A stretch of 22,438 nt of DNA from the NCBI GenBank assembly GCA_964363305.1, contig CAYIHX010000056.1, positions 1 through 22,438 on the forward strand, written 5' to 3'. Below the pieces are notes generated by a model. That model searched no databases. It was not told where the DNA came from and worked only from the letters and a program-made list of their open reading frames with translations. The position numbers and the translations under genes were made by a program. This document shows positions 14,731 through 21,706 of this stretch, piece after piece (the first letter of the stretch is position 1; each line of letters begins with the position of its first letter). This stretch comes from CAYIHX01 sp964363305 (lineage in GTDB: Bacteria; Bdellovibrionota; UBA1018).

Positions 14731-14818
14731 AAGGTTAAATACGCGACCTCCGAGGGCCGGGAACGATCGCCTGAGCAGGCCCGTTGTGATCCGCAAGGTA
14801 CGGCAGGCGCGGCAGAAC
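14731..14818 (+). pseudogene. ileS: ileS 3'-end fragment, copy 3
   Basis: The fragment keeps AATACGCGACCTCCGA joined to GGCCGGGAACGATCGCCTGA, the same unusual junction as copy 2. It then reads CAGGCCCG and GTGATCCGCAAGGT, a piece that copy 2 has lost but ileS has at about 9521. It ends at the boundary with mazF. It shows that copies 2 and 3 descend from one already deleted fragment. Confidence 0.85.
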
Positions 14819-14819
14819 T

Positions 14820-15167
14820 CTACAGATCCAGGAAGTCACGGAGAGCGGCGCGGACCTCATCTTGGAGGGCCTCGGGGATTTCGCCCAGATCGTCGCGGAA
14901 GAGGGTGTGGTCCCAGGCCAGGATTTGATCGATCAAGGCTTCGCTCGCGTGTTTGAGGTTACAGCTTCCGGCTGGGATCCGCACTCGGAGCGGGAAGGCG
15001 TCGCTTTTGATCACTTTTGAGGTGAGCGGAACGACCACGGAGCTGGGATGTCCGGCTTCGGCGAATTCACTCGGTTGAACGACCAAACAGGGTCGTTGTT
15101 TTCCTGGCTTGGTACCGACGCGAGGCTCCAGATCAACGATGTAAATGTGCCAGCACCTGGGCGTCAT
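14820..15167 (-). CDS. mazF: MazF/PemK-family endoribonuclease toxin
   Basis: This is a 115-residue protein with the MazF beta-barrel signature: WHIYIVDLEPRVGTKPGKQR followed by PCLVVQPSEF, then SSVVVPLTSKV and a C-terminal ALIDQILAWDHTLF. The family cleaves single-stranded mRNA at specific short sequences and so stops growth. ATG 15167 is chosen because it overlaps the antitoxin TGA (ATGA) and starts the conserved domain; the frame is open further upstream but only in the shadow of the antitoxin. GC is nearer the backbone than the neighbouring debris. The module abuts ileS fragment copy 3. Confidence 0.92.
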   Translation of the reverse strand: MTPRCWHIYIVDLEPRVGTKPGKQRPCLVVQPSEFAEAGHPSSVVVPLTSKVIKSDAFPLRVRIPAGSCNLKHASEALIDQILAWDHTLFRDDLGEIPEALQDEVRAALRDFLDL

Positions 15168-15403
15168 TTTGAAGTTTTCAGGCGTGAGTGGGTACGGAAC
15201 TCCGCGTTCACCTTCCGGCTGGATTCGGCGACGGCGGACGAGGCCTTTCGCCATCGTTCAATCCGCTTGCGCCGTTGGGTTTCCTTCTCAAGCAGATCGA
15301 GGCCGGCGCGGACGATTTCGACTTTTGTCTTGGCCTTCAGCTCCTGCTTGAGAGCGTCAATTCGGCGTACGTCATTCTCTTGGATCATGAGTAGCTTACC
15401 CAT
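15164..15403 (-). CDS. RHH antitoxin paired with MazF
   Basis: This 79-residue protein is made of an RHH-like N-terminal half (MIQENDVRRIDALKQELKA, KTKVEIVRAGLDLLEKE) and a basic tail (RRKRIERWRKASSAVAESSR) suited to wrapping a toxin. It is the first gene of a two-gene operon, with a four-base overlap to mazF. A promoter lies at 15413-15441. The predicted transcript would start about three bases before the ATG, so a Shine-Dalgarno cannot be present. Autoregulation is expected from the family type. Confidence 0.85.
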   Translation of the reverse strand: MGKLLMIQENDVRRIDALKQELKAKTKVEIVRAGLDLLEKETQRRKRIERWRKASSAVAESSRKVNAEFRTHSRLKTSK

Positions 15404-15412
15404 ATATCTATG

Positions 15413-15441
15413 AGTATATCATAAAATGTATCTACTGTCAG
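15413..15441 (-). promoter_or_regulatory. Promoter of the mazF module
   Basis: On the minus strand CTGACA (15436-15441), a 17-base spacer and TATACT (15413-15418) lie upstream of the antitoxin ATG at 15403, leaving nine bases between -10 and ATG. An imperfect palindrome around ATATATC...GAGTATAT overlaps the -10 and may be the operator. Confidence 0.7.
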
Positions 15442-15578
15442 GTCCACTTCTTCGGAAGTTTATACCAGTATTGGGTCAGGTTGATCTGATTACGGACTGC
15501 TACGGCGCATTCTCCTATGATCCTGCTAAGCACTGGGTGCTTCTTGAAGCCGATGCGACTGGTGTCCGAGAAAACTAA
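15426..15578 (+). CDS. Possible 50-residue small protein
   Basis: An ATG at 15426 opens a 50-codon frame ending in TAA at 15576-15578. The product would start MYLLSGPLLRKF, contain DCYGAFSYDPAKHWVLLEAD, and end TGVREN. The composition is protein-like, but there is no Shine-Dalgarno, and the start lies inside the divergent mazF-module promoter. It may be the tail of a lost gene. Otherwise 15404-15676 shows no feature. Confidence 0.25.
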   Translation: MYLLSGPLLRKFIPVLGQVDLITDCYGAFSYDPAKHWVLLEADATGVREN

Positions 15579-15676
15579 AATCAGCCAGCCTCCCCTTCTC
15601 CGCTATGAAATGGACTCAGGAGTCATCCCCTTGACGGAGCATCAACCTTTCGAGGGACGATTCCGAAAGAGATGAG

Positions 15677-16639
15677 GTGAGGATCTCCATCCATCTCATG
15701 CGGCACGTTTTTGCGGGCTTTGCGGCGCTGATTTGTGCCCTCCCGGGCTCGGTCCACGCGGTTGACCCGGATTGCATTCGGGGTCGTTTGGCCGAGGTCA
15801 TCGCGCGGATTGAGACGAGATACCACAACCCGGTTCGATATACGGTGGAGCTACGCAATATACACCCTCTGCTCGTGGCCGAGGGGCATTACGACACGGT
15901 TCATTTCGATATCCGGCCGGGCGATGACCTCGAGGGGATCGCCCTCGCCCTTTCTCGTGGCCTGGTGGGCAGTACTCCTGAACACATTCACGGACTTTTG
16001 AGAAGTTCCACAGGACGTTTGAAGCTCAACGATCTTCTGAGGGACGACATTCGTCGGAGAGCCGGCAGGTTCGACGTGTGCAACGGGCCGAACTGCTGGA
16101 ACGCGACTTTGAATTGGAATCGGCCGGGGTTTGGTTATCGGTATTCCTCCGAGGAAGAGATCGTGAAATTTCTCGGGCACGATTACGTGCAACTCCCGGC
16201 TTCCGAGCCGATTCGCTTCGGCGACGCGATCGCCGTCTGGGATGGCTCGCGCATCGTGCATACGGCGGTCGCGCTCTCGGGTAATCTCGTTTGGCACAAA
16301 TCAGGCTTGCATAGCGGGCGGCCCTACTCGTTCCAGACGGTTCAGCAGATGTTGAGAAGATATTATCCCGAACAATCTCCCAGTGCCCGAGTGACCGTGC
16401 ATCGGTTTCTTCCGGCGGAGGAAAGGGGTGCGAGCGCGACGGGATGGATGGAGCTTCGCGATCAATTTCGAGAAGGGACGTCCCGTCAAAGAAGCCGAGA
16501 GATCCCCCGAGAAGAGATCGAGCCCACGTCGATCGAGGAATTTCTCAAAACCGGTTGGGGCCCCATCTTCGTGGAAGAAGGCGTCGTCGACGAACTTCCC
16601 ACTCCCGGTGCGCCGGTGAGAGGCGCGGCTCCTCAGTAG
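15677..16639 (+). CDS. Secreted protein with NlpC/P60-like cysteine-peptidase features
   Basis: This 320-residue protein has a signal peptide (RHVFAGFAALICALPGSVHA). The middle holds CNGPNCWNATLNW, with C135 and C140, then a beta stretch RFGDAIAVWDGSRIVHTAVA with H195, and VWHKSGLHSGRPYSF. A Cys in 'NCWN' followed by 'GD...HTA' resembles NlpC/P60 or CHAP amidases that cut peptidoglycan cross-links. The similarity is by layout only, so the activity is a hypothesis. The C-terminal about 70 residues are charged and low in complexity. The start is GTG 15677 after GAGATGAG; ATG 15698 would also retain the leader. GC returns to backbone level here. Confidence 0.65.
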   Translation: MRISIHLMRHVFAGFAALICALPGSVHAVDPDCIRGRLAEVIARIETRYHNPVRYTVELRNIHPLLVAEGHYDTVHFDIRPGDDLEGIALALSRGLVGSTPEHIHGLLRSSTGRLKLNDLLRDDIRRRAGRFDVCNGPNCWNATLNWNRPGFGYRYSSEEEIVKFLGHDYVQLPASEPIRFGDAIAVWDGSRIVHTAVALSGNLVWHKSGLHSGRPYSFQTVQQMLRRYYPEQSPSARVTVHRFLPAEERGASATGWMELRDQFREGTSRQRSREIPREEIEPTSIEEFLKTGWGPIFVEEGVVDELPTPGAPVRGAAPQ

Positions 16640-16690
16640 CTCGAGTGCTTCGTATCCGGAAGAGCGTATAGTGGTAAAATTTTTAAGTGT

Positions 16691-16719
16691 TTGATTTAAA
16701 TAGATTACTAACTTATAAT
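16691..16719 (+). promoter_or_regulatory. Promoter of the broken RelE/HigB-like module
   Basis: TTGATT (16691-16696), 17 bases, then a perfect TATAAT (16714-16719) lie in an AT-rich stretch that contrasts with the GC-rich flanks. The -10 ends seven bases before ATG 16727, so the mRNA would be leaderless. Confidence 0.75.
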
Positions 16720-16726
16720 GTATAGC

Positions 16727-16923
16727 ATGAAGAAGGATCCCGCCATTCATCTTTCCGTCCGGATTCGATCACGGGAGACATCGAGTACTTTGCGAGCGAC
16801 ATCGCTCTGAAAATTGAATCGAGATCGAAAATCTATCGTCTGGTCTGGTTATTTGAGGGTGCTCATCTCGAAATTATTGGTGTGGTGAATGCCTATCGGG
16901 TTCGACGAAAGACCCAGGAGTAA
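16727..16923 (+). pseudogene. Broken RelE/HigB-like toxin
   Basis: The ATG at 16727 starts a frame (MKKDPAIHLSVRI) that ends at TGA 16807. A second frame, open from 16726 to TAA 16921 but without a start codon, encodes KIYRLVWLFEGAHLEIIGVV and NAYRVRRKTQE. That end resembles the C-terminal strand and KKTQ tail of Gp49/HigB-type RelE-fold toxins. A frameshift near 16770, perhaps with a deletion, would join them into about 65 residues, short for the family. Its stop lies three bases before the antitoxin ATG. The family call is moderate; the disruption is clear. Confidence 0.55.
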
Positions 16924-16926
16924 GAA

Positions 16927-17172
16927 ATGAAAACGCGCAAAAAGAGTTCTGTAAACGATCTGACGGATGAGCAGTTCAACGAGATCATGGCGAAGGTCTC
17001 TCGACGGAAGGACATCCCTTTGATCAAGTCTGAACAGGTGAATATGCGTCTTTCACCGACGGTGGTGAACATGGCAAGGCATCTAGCGAAGAAGGCGGGG
17101 CGCCCGTTGACGACTTACTTGGCGGAGCTGCTTTCCGAAGACCTCGAGCGACTTTGGAAAGTGGCTAAGTAG
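16927..17172 (+). CDS. RHH/BrnA-like antitoxin beside a broken toxin
   Basis: This 81-residue protein has a charged N-terminus (MKTRKKSSVNDLTDEQFNEI) and a C-terminal RHH-like region (EQVNMRLSPTVVNMARHLAK, then GRPLTTYLAELLSEDLERL). CAGGAG six bases before the ATG, within the end of the toxin remnant, is a good Shine-Dalgarno. The frame is intact, so it may persist as an orphan repressor or as an antidote to related toxins. BrnA-like and CopG-like labels both fit; the DNA-binding role is inferred from the fold pattern. Confidence 0.75.
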   Translation: MKTRKKSSVNDLTDEQFNEIMAKVSRRKDIPLIKSEQVNMRLSPTVVNMARHLAKKAGRPLTTYLAELLSEDLERLWKVAK

Positions 17173-17226
17173 AGAGAGGCGACTCGAAACCCCGTTTTTC
17201 CTCGCCCTGTGCTAAGGCGCAGGGCC

Positions 17227-18018
17227 ATGACCCAGGGCCGCTTCACCTCAGACCTGACCACCTTCACATTCGCGCCGATTGGCACGATGCAGACCGTGTA
17301 TCGCGAGAAGTTCGGAATTCCTCGCCAGTCGGGGTTGGCGCGCGACGCCTGGGGCATCATCGAGCTCGTTGATCACGATTTTTACCGGCTCGCCACCGAG
17401 AAGCTTGAGGAATTCAGCCATATTTGGGTGGTTTTCGTCTTTCATCGGCACGATGCCAAGCAGTGGAAGCCGCGAATCCGCCCGCCTCGCTTGGGTGGCT
17501 CGAAGAAGGTCGGGGTGCTGGCCTCGCGCTCGCCCCATCGGCCGAACCCGATCGGGCTCTCGGTCGTCAAGCTCGAGCGGGTCGAGCGAGCCGAAGGGAA
17601 GCCGACTCGCATTCACGTCAGTGGAGTCGATATTCTCGACGGCACGCCGGTGCTCGATATCAAGCCCTACATCCCGTACGCGGATCTCATCCCCGAGGCG
17701 ACCGGGGGCTGGGCGTCGGCGGGCATCACGCGGGTGGAAGTCGAGTGGACGGACAAAGCGCTCGCTGATGTGGAGCAACGCTCACGCGAGCTGCAAATTC
17801 CGGGTTTGAAAGACGTCGCCCTGCAGACGCTCGAGCTGGACCCTCGCCCCGCCTCGCAGCGGCGAAGAATGCCCGTGGGGACCCCGGAGGCCGAGGGAAC
17901 TCGTTATGGCTTTCTGCTCGAGGGTTGCGACGTGCGTTGGGAGATCCGTGGGGATCGCTTTGTTGTGCTCGAAGTGCCGCAGGTGGAACAGTCGCCGGCT
18001 CAAGACGAACGCGCTTAG
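17227..18018 (+). CDS. trmO: tRNA-Thr m6t6A37 methyltransferase TrmO
   Basis: This 263-residue TsaA/YaeB-type protein methylates N6-threonylcarbamoyladenosine at position 37 of tRNA-Thr using SAM, improving decoding of ACY codons. The hallmark VGVLASRSPHRPNPIGLSVV is present, preceded by FSHIWVVFVFHRHDAKQWKP and followed by DGTPVLDIKPYIPYAD. A C-terminal extension (RYGFLLEGCDVRWEIRGDRF) matches the second part of family members. ATG 17227 is preferred to GTG 17209. Its TAG overlaps the TAA of the convergent lipoprotein gene in the four bases TTAG at 18015-18018. The identification is firm. Confidence 0.92.
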   Translation: MTQGRFTSDLTTFTFAPIGTMQTVYREKFGIPRQSGLARDAWGIIELVDHDFYRLATEKLEEFSHIWVVFVFHRHDAKQWKPRIRPPRLGGSKKVGVLASRSPHRPNPIGLSVVKLERVERAEGKPTRIHVSGVDILDGTPVLDIKPYIPYADLIPEATGGWASAGITRVEVEWTDKALADVEQRSRELQIPGLKDVALQTLELDPRPASQRRRMPVGTPEAEGTRYGFLLEGCDVRWEIRGDRFVVLEVPQVEQSPAQDERA

Positions 18019-20174
18019 GGACCGACCTTGATCCAGAGCACGGCGGACTTCTGGACGGTGGCGCCTCCCGTTCCAACCGAGAGCTGGGAGGAGTAGTGAT
18101 CGCCCGAGGTCAGGGAGAGGGCGGGAGATCGCCAGCGGGTAGCGACTGCGCCAGGGGTGAAACCGGCGTTCAGAACGGGGCTCCCGGTCGGGCCGGAGGC
18201 GGAGGTTCCCAGGTTGAACAGGCTCAGGAAGGGAGCGCTCGGCGTGCCAGTCATATTTCCGAATACTTCGAAGAAGAAGAACGGGTTCGAGAATTTTTCA
18301 ACCCGAACCTGAGTCCGGTAAAGGATCTGGGGGCCCGAGCCGTCGGCGCTTCGGCTCTCGAAACGCCCGACGCGGTGGGGGATCATCGCGTTCGTCAGGG
18401 GATTCACGTCGACCGTTAGCCCCGCGCGATAGACGCAGACGGTGCCGCCTGGCGGAGCGGTCATGTAAAGCTCGAATTCAGAGCCGCCGCCAAAGTAGGT
18501 ATCCTCGTTGGAAAAGGGCTGTGAGAGGAGCGAGAGAGCTGTGCTGATGACGGAGGTGTTCGAAGCAAGGATCGCATTGGGTAAAGTGATGTTCTGCAGG
18601 TGCATGCTGCCTGAGCCGGCCCCGGCGCAGAGGTTCGCGATTGCGGTCAGGGTCCAGGCGCTTCCCGTGGCGCTGCTCCAGTCCGTCGCGCCTTTCAGGA
18701 ATCGCGTCAGCGGAGCCAGAGGGTCTGATCCGGCCGTGGTGCCGCTCCAGGAGGTGATGGCCGCCAGGACACCCGTGTCGGCATCGACTGCGGGGAGCGT
18801 GGCCGACGTGAGCGGGATGTACACCTGGGTGCGTGAGGCGCCTCTTTGGTCAGTGAGAATTCTTGCCGCAGAGACGGTCAGATCGGATGCAGTGGTCGTC
18901 ATGGGCAGGCGGACCCGGTAATTCGTGGTCGTCGCGGGAATCAGAAAGGGCACGCGATAGAGCGTGGCGGGGCTGGTGGCCGGGACGGCGATAGAAGCAG
19001 TCAGTGTTCCGACGGAATCGACCAGGTCGATTGAGTAGGCATTGGTGAGGTTCGCATTGGCGGCGACGATTTCAAAATGCTGAGTGACCATGCCGTCATA
19101 TTTGGTCAGATCGTAGGGTGTCCGCGTGCGTTCGAAGAGGGTGGTCGCCGCCGTGGCGGAGGCGAGGCCCACGTCGACCATCTCGATCGGTACGACGAGG
19201 TTGAGTCCCACCCGCCGCGAAACCGTGGGGGACCACGGCCCCGGGCCCGCGGTGTTGGTTCCTCGGATTCGGTAGAAGTAGGTGTTTCCTAAAATCAGGC
19301 CCGTCTCCAGGGCGCCGGTTGAATCCATGCTCGGAAAAACCGAGGAAGGGGAGAGGGTGAAGGCGCTATCCAATGCTTGTTGAATTTCGAAAAAGTCTTC
19401 GTAGAGCGTGTCACTCCACGCGAGCGACAGGGACGTGTGAGTGTCTGGGGTGACGATAAAACCCGTGGGTGCCGCCGGAGGGGTGGTGTTTTTGATTCCG
19501 GTCCAGGTGATTCCCGTCGCGCTGTGGCCGTGGAGATCCATGAAGGAGAAGCTGATGATGTGGGAGGAGCTATCCGGTTGGGCGCTCGCATCCAGCGTGA
19601 AGGACGCGGTTCCGGGCGAGCAGGGGAGCGAGAACGCCGCCGCCCCGGACGAAACGGAGAGGTTCCCGCTTTCCGGGCAATAGAAGGTGAAAGGGACCGC
19701 ACTCATGTTGGCGAGGTTGATGGCCGGAGGCGGTGTGACGATCCAGGGTGGAAGCGCCAGGGTATCCAGGGTCAGGGCCACGGACGTCGATGGGCTGAAT
19801 TCTGTCCCGAGCGTCGCCATGACTTGAAAAGTCTCCATCATGCTTTCATCCATGGTACCCGACAGGTCGAGGACGATCGAGAAAGCGCCGGAGGAGCAAA
19901 TTCCCGGTCCGCCCACGGCGCCGCCAAAGATACCGGACGCCTGGATACTCGCCCCTTCATCCCAGCAGATGCCCGAGAAAAGAACCACGGAGGTCTCCGC
20001 TTGGGTCGTAAACACGGAACCGTTGACGGGGGAGAGGAGGGTCAAGGGGCTGAGCGTCGGCCCTGTCGAGAGTGAGGAGTCCTCTTGCCAGGAGAGCTGC
20101 GCATCCAGGCAGCCCGTCGCGCCTAACAGGAGCAGCGGGGTCGCGAAGTGCCGCAATTTCAGGAGGAACCGCAT
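18015..20174 (-). CDS. Large FN3-domain lipoprotein
   Basis: This 719-residue protein begins MRFLLKLRHFATPLLLLGAT then GC, a lipoprotein signal with the modified Cys at 22, so it is probably attached to a membrane. One recognisable fibronectin type III domain lies at about 231-323, from TPPAAPTGFIVTP to NTYFYRIRGTNTAGPGPWS. The regions before and after are Ser/Thr/Gly-rich beta sequence with repeated hydrophobic strands, and the end (WRSPALSLTSGDHYSSQLSV) is of no known type. Adhesion or scaffolding on the cell surface is plausible. GC and codon use match the backbone. The Shine-Dalgarno is weak (AGAGAG). The architecture is clear; the function is unknown. Confidence 0.82.
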   Translation of the reverse strand: MRFLLKLRHFATPLLLLGATGCLDAQLSWQEDSSLSTGPTLSPLTLLSPVNGSVFTTQAETSVVLFSGICWDEGASIQASGIFGGAVGGPGICSSGAFSIVLDLSGTMDESMMETFQVMATLGTEFSPSTSVALTLDTLALPPWIVTPPPAINLANMSAVPFTFYCPESGNLSVSSGAAAFSLPCSPGTASFTLDASAQPDSSSHIISFSFMDLHGHSATGITWTGIKNTTPPAAPTGFIVTPDTHTSLSLAWSDTLYEDFFEIQQALDSAFTLSPSSVFPSMDSTGALETGLILGNTYFYRIRGTNTAGPGPWSPTVSRRVGLNLVVPIEMVDVGLASATAATTLFERTRTPYDLTKYDGMVTQHFEIVAANANLTNAYSIDLVDSVGTLTASIAVPATSPATLYRVPFLIPATTTNYRVRLPMTTTASDLTVSAARILTDQRGASRTQVYIPLTSATLPAVDADTGVLAAITSWSGTTAGSDPLAPLTRFLKGATDWSSATGSAWTLTAIANLCAGAGSGSMHLQNITLPNAILASNTSVISTALSLLSQPFSNEDTYFGGGSEFELYMTAPPGGTVCVYRAGLTVDVNPLTNAMIPHRVGRFESRSADGSGPQILYRTQVRVEKFSNPFFFFEVFGNMTGTPSAPFLSLFNLGTSASGPTGSPVLNAGFTPGAVATRWRSPALSLTSGDHYSSQLSVGTGGATVQKSAVLWIKVGP

Positions 20175-20294
20175 CTCTCTATTTTAGGCGATTGGGTCGG
20201 ATTTGATAGGTGAAGTTGATTTTTTAAAGTGCTGATATGTATAGAATTTGCGGCGCGCTTAACAATATGTTTACAAGGTTAAGGCGGTCATGGG

Positions 20295-20864
20295 TCATGA
20301 AGAGAGGGGCACCGGGATTTCGTCGCTCGGCACGAAGGCGGGCTCATCCACGCACAGTACGGTTTGCCACTGTTCATGCGGATTATCGTAGCGATGAGCC
20401 AGGCCGTGCGGCCAGGCGGAGGCATGCAAGAGCGTCGCGGGATTTCCCTGAAGGAGGAGACCGGGGCTGATCACCAGCTCCCATTCGTTCATGATTCGGT
20501 GGACGTGCAGGGGGATGGAGCCCTTCGGCCGGATATTGAGGCGATAGACGCCGAAGCCGTTTCTTTCCCAGAGGATGTCGACGATGCCGAATGATTTTTC
20601 CTCGCGGCCAATGGGGAAGGCTGCCGGCTGTACTCGGTCGCGGCGAAAATTTCCGTCAGTGAACTGGAGTTCATAGCGAAGCGCACCGAGCTGGGGGCGG
20701 TCTTCTCCGAGTGCCGGGGGCGCGGCAAACAGTCTCCGTGCGACTTCGAAAGCGGCCTCCCGGTTTTGACTGAGCGGCGGGAGCGCTGCGAGCCAGTCGA
20801 TCTGCCGCTGCAGAAGCACTTGGGATTCGGGGAAGGCGTCGAGCCACCGAAGGCGCATGGCCAT
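20295..20864 (-). CDS. Cupin-domain protein
   Basis: This is a 189-residue protein with a single cupin barrel in its C-terminal half. The metal-binding pattern HxH(x4)E is H120, H122, E127 in IPLHVHRIMNEWE, and a distal His is likely H153 or H157 in WPHGLAHRYDNP. The N-terminal about 85 residues are helical and not recognised. Cupins include dioxygenases, isomerases and sugar-binding proteins, so the reaction is open. The start is two bases after the methyltransferase stop, which implies one transcript. About 120 bases after its end, up to the lipoprotein start at 20174, show no gene. Confidence 0.82.
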   Translation of the reverse strand: MAMRLRWLDAFPESQVLLQRQIDWLAALPPLSQNREAAFEVARRLFAAPPALGEDRPQLGALRYELQFTDGNFRRDRVQPAAFPIGREEKSFGIVDILWERNGFGVYRLNIRPKGSIPLHVHRIMNEWELVISPGLLLQGNPATLLHASAWPHGLAHRYDNPHEQWQTVLCVDEPAFVPSDEIPVPLSS

Positions 20865-20866
20865 TG

Positions 20867-21640
20867 CTACCGAAGGGGCTTTTGAAACGCCACTTGCACG
20901 AGCGGATCGAGGAAGCGGCTACGGCTCGACCGAAGCTCGATCCAGCCGAGAGCGTCTCCAATCGCACGTACGCGTGTGGTGGAGGTGCCCCAGGGGCCCG
21001 AGTCAATCAGAGCAAAACCGCCGGGACGAATCACTCGTGAGATCTCCCGCATCATCAGAAGGGTCATGTCTGGGGTAAAGTGATGACCGATGGCCCCGAT
21101 CGAATTGGCGATGTCCATGGATTCGTCGGGAACGATCTTCCCCTGCGCGTCGTGAAAAGTTTCGAGGGCGGATTGAGCTCGGAAGGTCGCCTGGATCGGT
21201 TCGCCACGGCCATTGAGAATGGTTCGGCCTTGAGCCGTGTGGACGAAGTCCGGGTTCTGTTCGATCCCCAGAAAGGTCGAGCCCGGGGGAAGGTAGCAGG
21301 CCAGGATCTCGGTCGATTGCCCAGTGCCGCAGCAGAGGTCGATCGCGCGGATGGGCGTGGAGTAGGGGAAAAGCCCATTCAGATTTTTAGGGACTGTGCG
21401 CCAGTTCGTCCAAACTTGCCGAGCGTTGATATCCTCAAATTCTTGGATGTTCATCGCACGGTAGGCCTGAGTGGCCTTGTCGTTTTCGCGATGCCGAAAC
21501 ATGACTTTTCGTTTTAAAATGAGTTGAAGCTCGGCGAGTCCTTGGCGGAGCATGACTTTTGGAAAAGCCTCGCCTTTGAGACGCTCGAGCGCCATGGCTT
21601 CAATGAACTTCGAGTCCCATGAATTTGACGTAATTTGCAT
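20867..21640 (-). CDS. Class I SAM-dependent methyltransferase
   Basis: This 257-residue protein has a Rossmann methyltransferase core starting at about residue 96. Motif I is AIDLCCGTGQS (99-109), and the acidic residue that binds the SAM ribose is E127 in FLGIEQN. Later motifs are SIGAIGHHF and SRVIRPGGFALIDSG. The N-terminal about 90 residues (with KVMFRHRENDKATQAYRAMN) form a separate helical part. The substrate is not predictable. It lies between maiA (66 bases upstream) and the cupin (two bases downstream) on the same strand, and may act with the cupin on one small molecule; this is inference. Confidence 0.87.
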   Translation of the reverse strand: MQITSNSWDSKFIEAMALERLKGEAFPKVMLRQGLAELQLILKRKVMFRHRENDKATQAYRAMNIQEFEDINARQVWTNWRTVPKNLNGLFPYSTPIRAIDLCCGTGQSTEILACYLPPGSTFLGIEQNPDFVHTAQGRTILNGRGEPIQATFRAQSALETFHDAQGKIVPDESMDIANSIGAIGHHFTPDMTLLMMREISRVIRPGGFALIDSGPWGTSTTRVRAIGDALGWIELRSSRSRFLDPLVQVAFQKPLR

Positions 21641-21706
21641 AGCCTGTTGAACCTACCGCGCCGCAAAGGTTCTTGCCAAGAGGTCTTGCACTTCTCAGGC
21701 GTTTTC

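Noticed and set aside
20240..20300. CTTAAC...GTTAAG inverted repeat near the cupin stop
   Set aside because: The 6-base arms, AT-rich 14-base loop and lack of a T-run make chance the best explanation.
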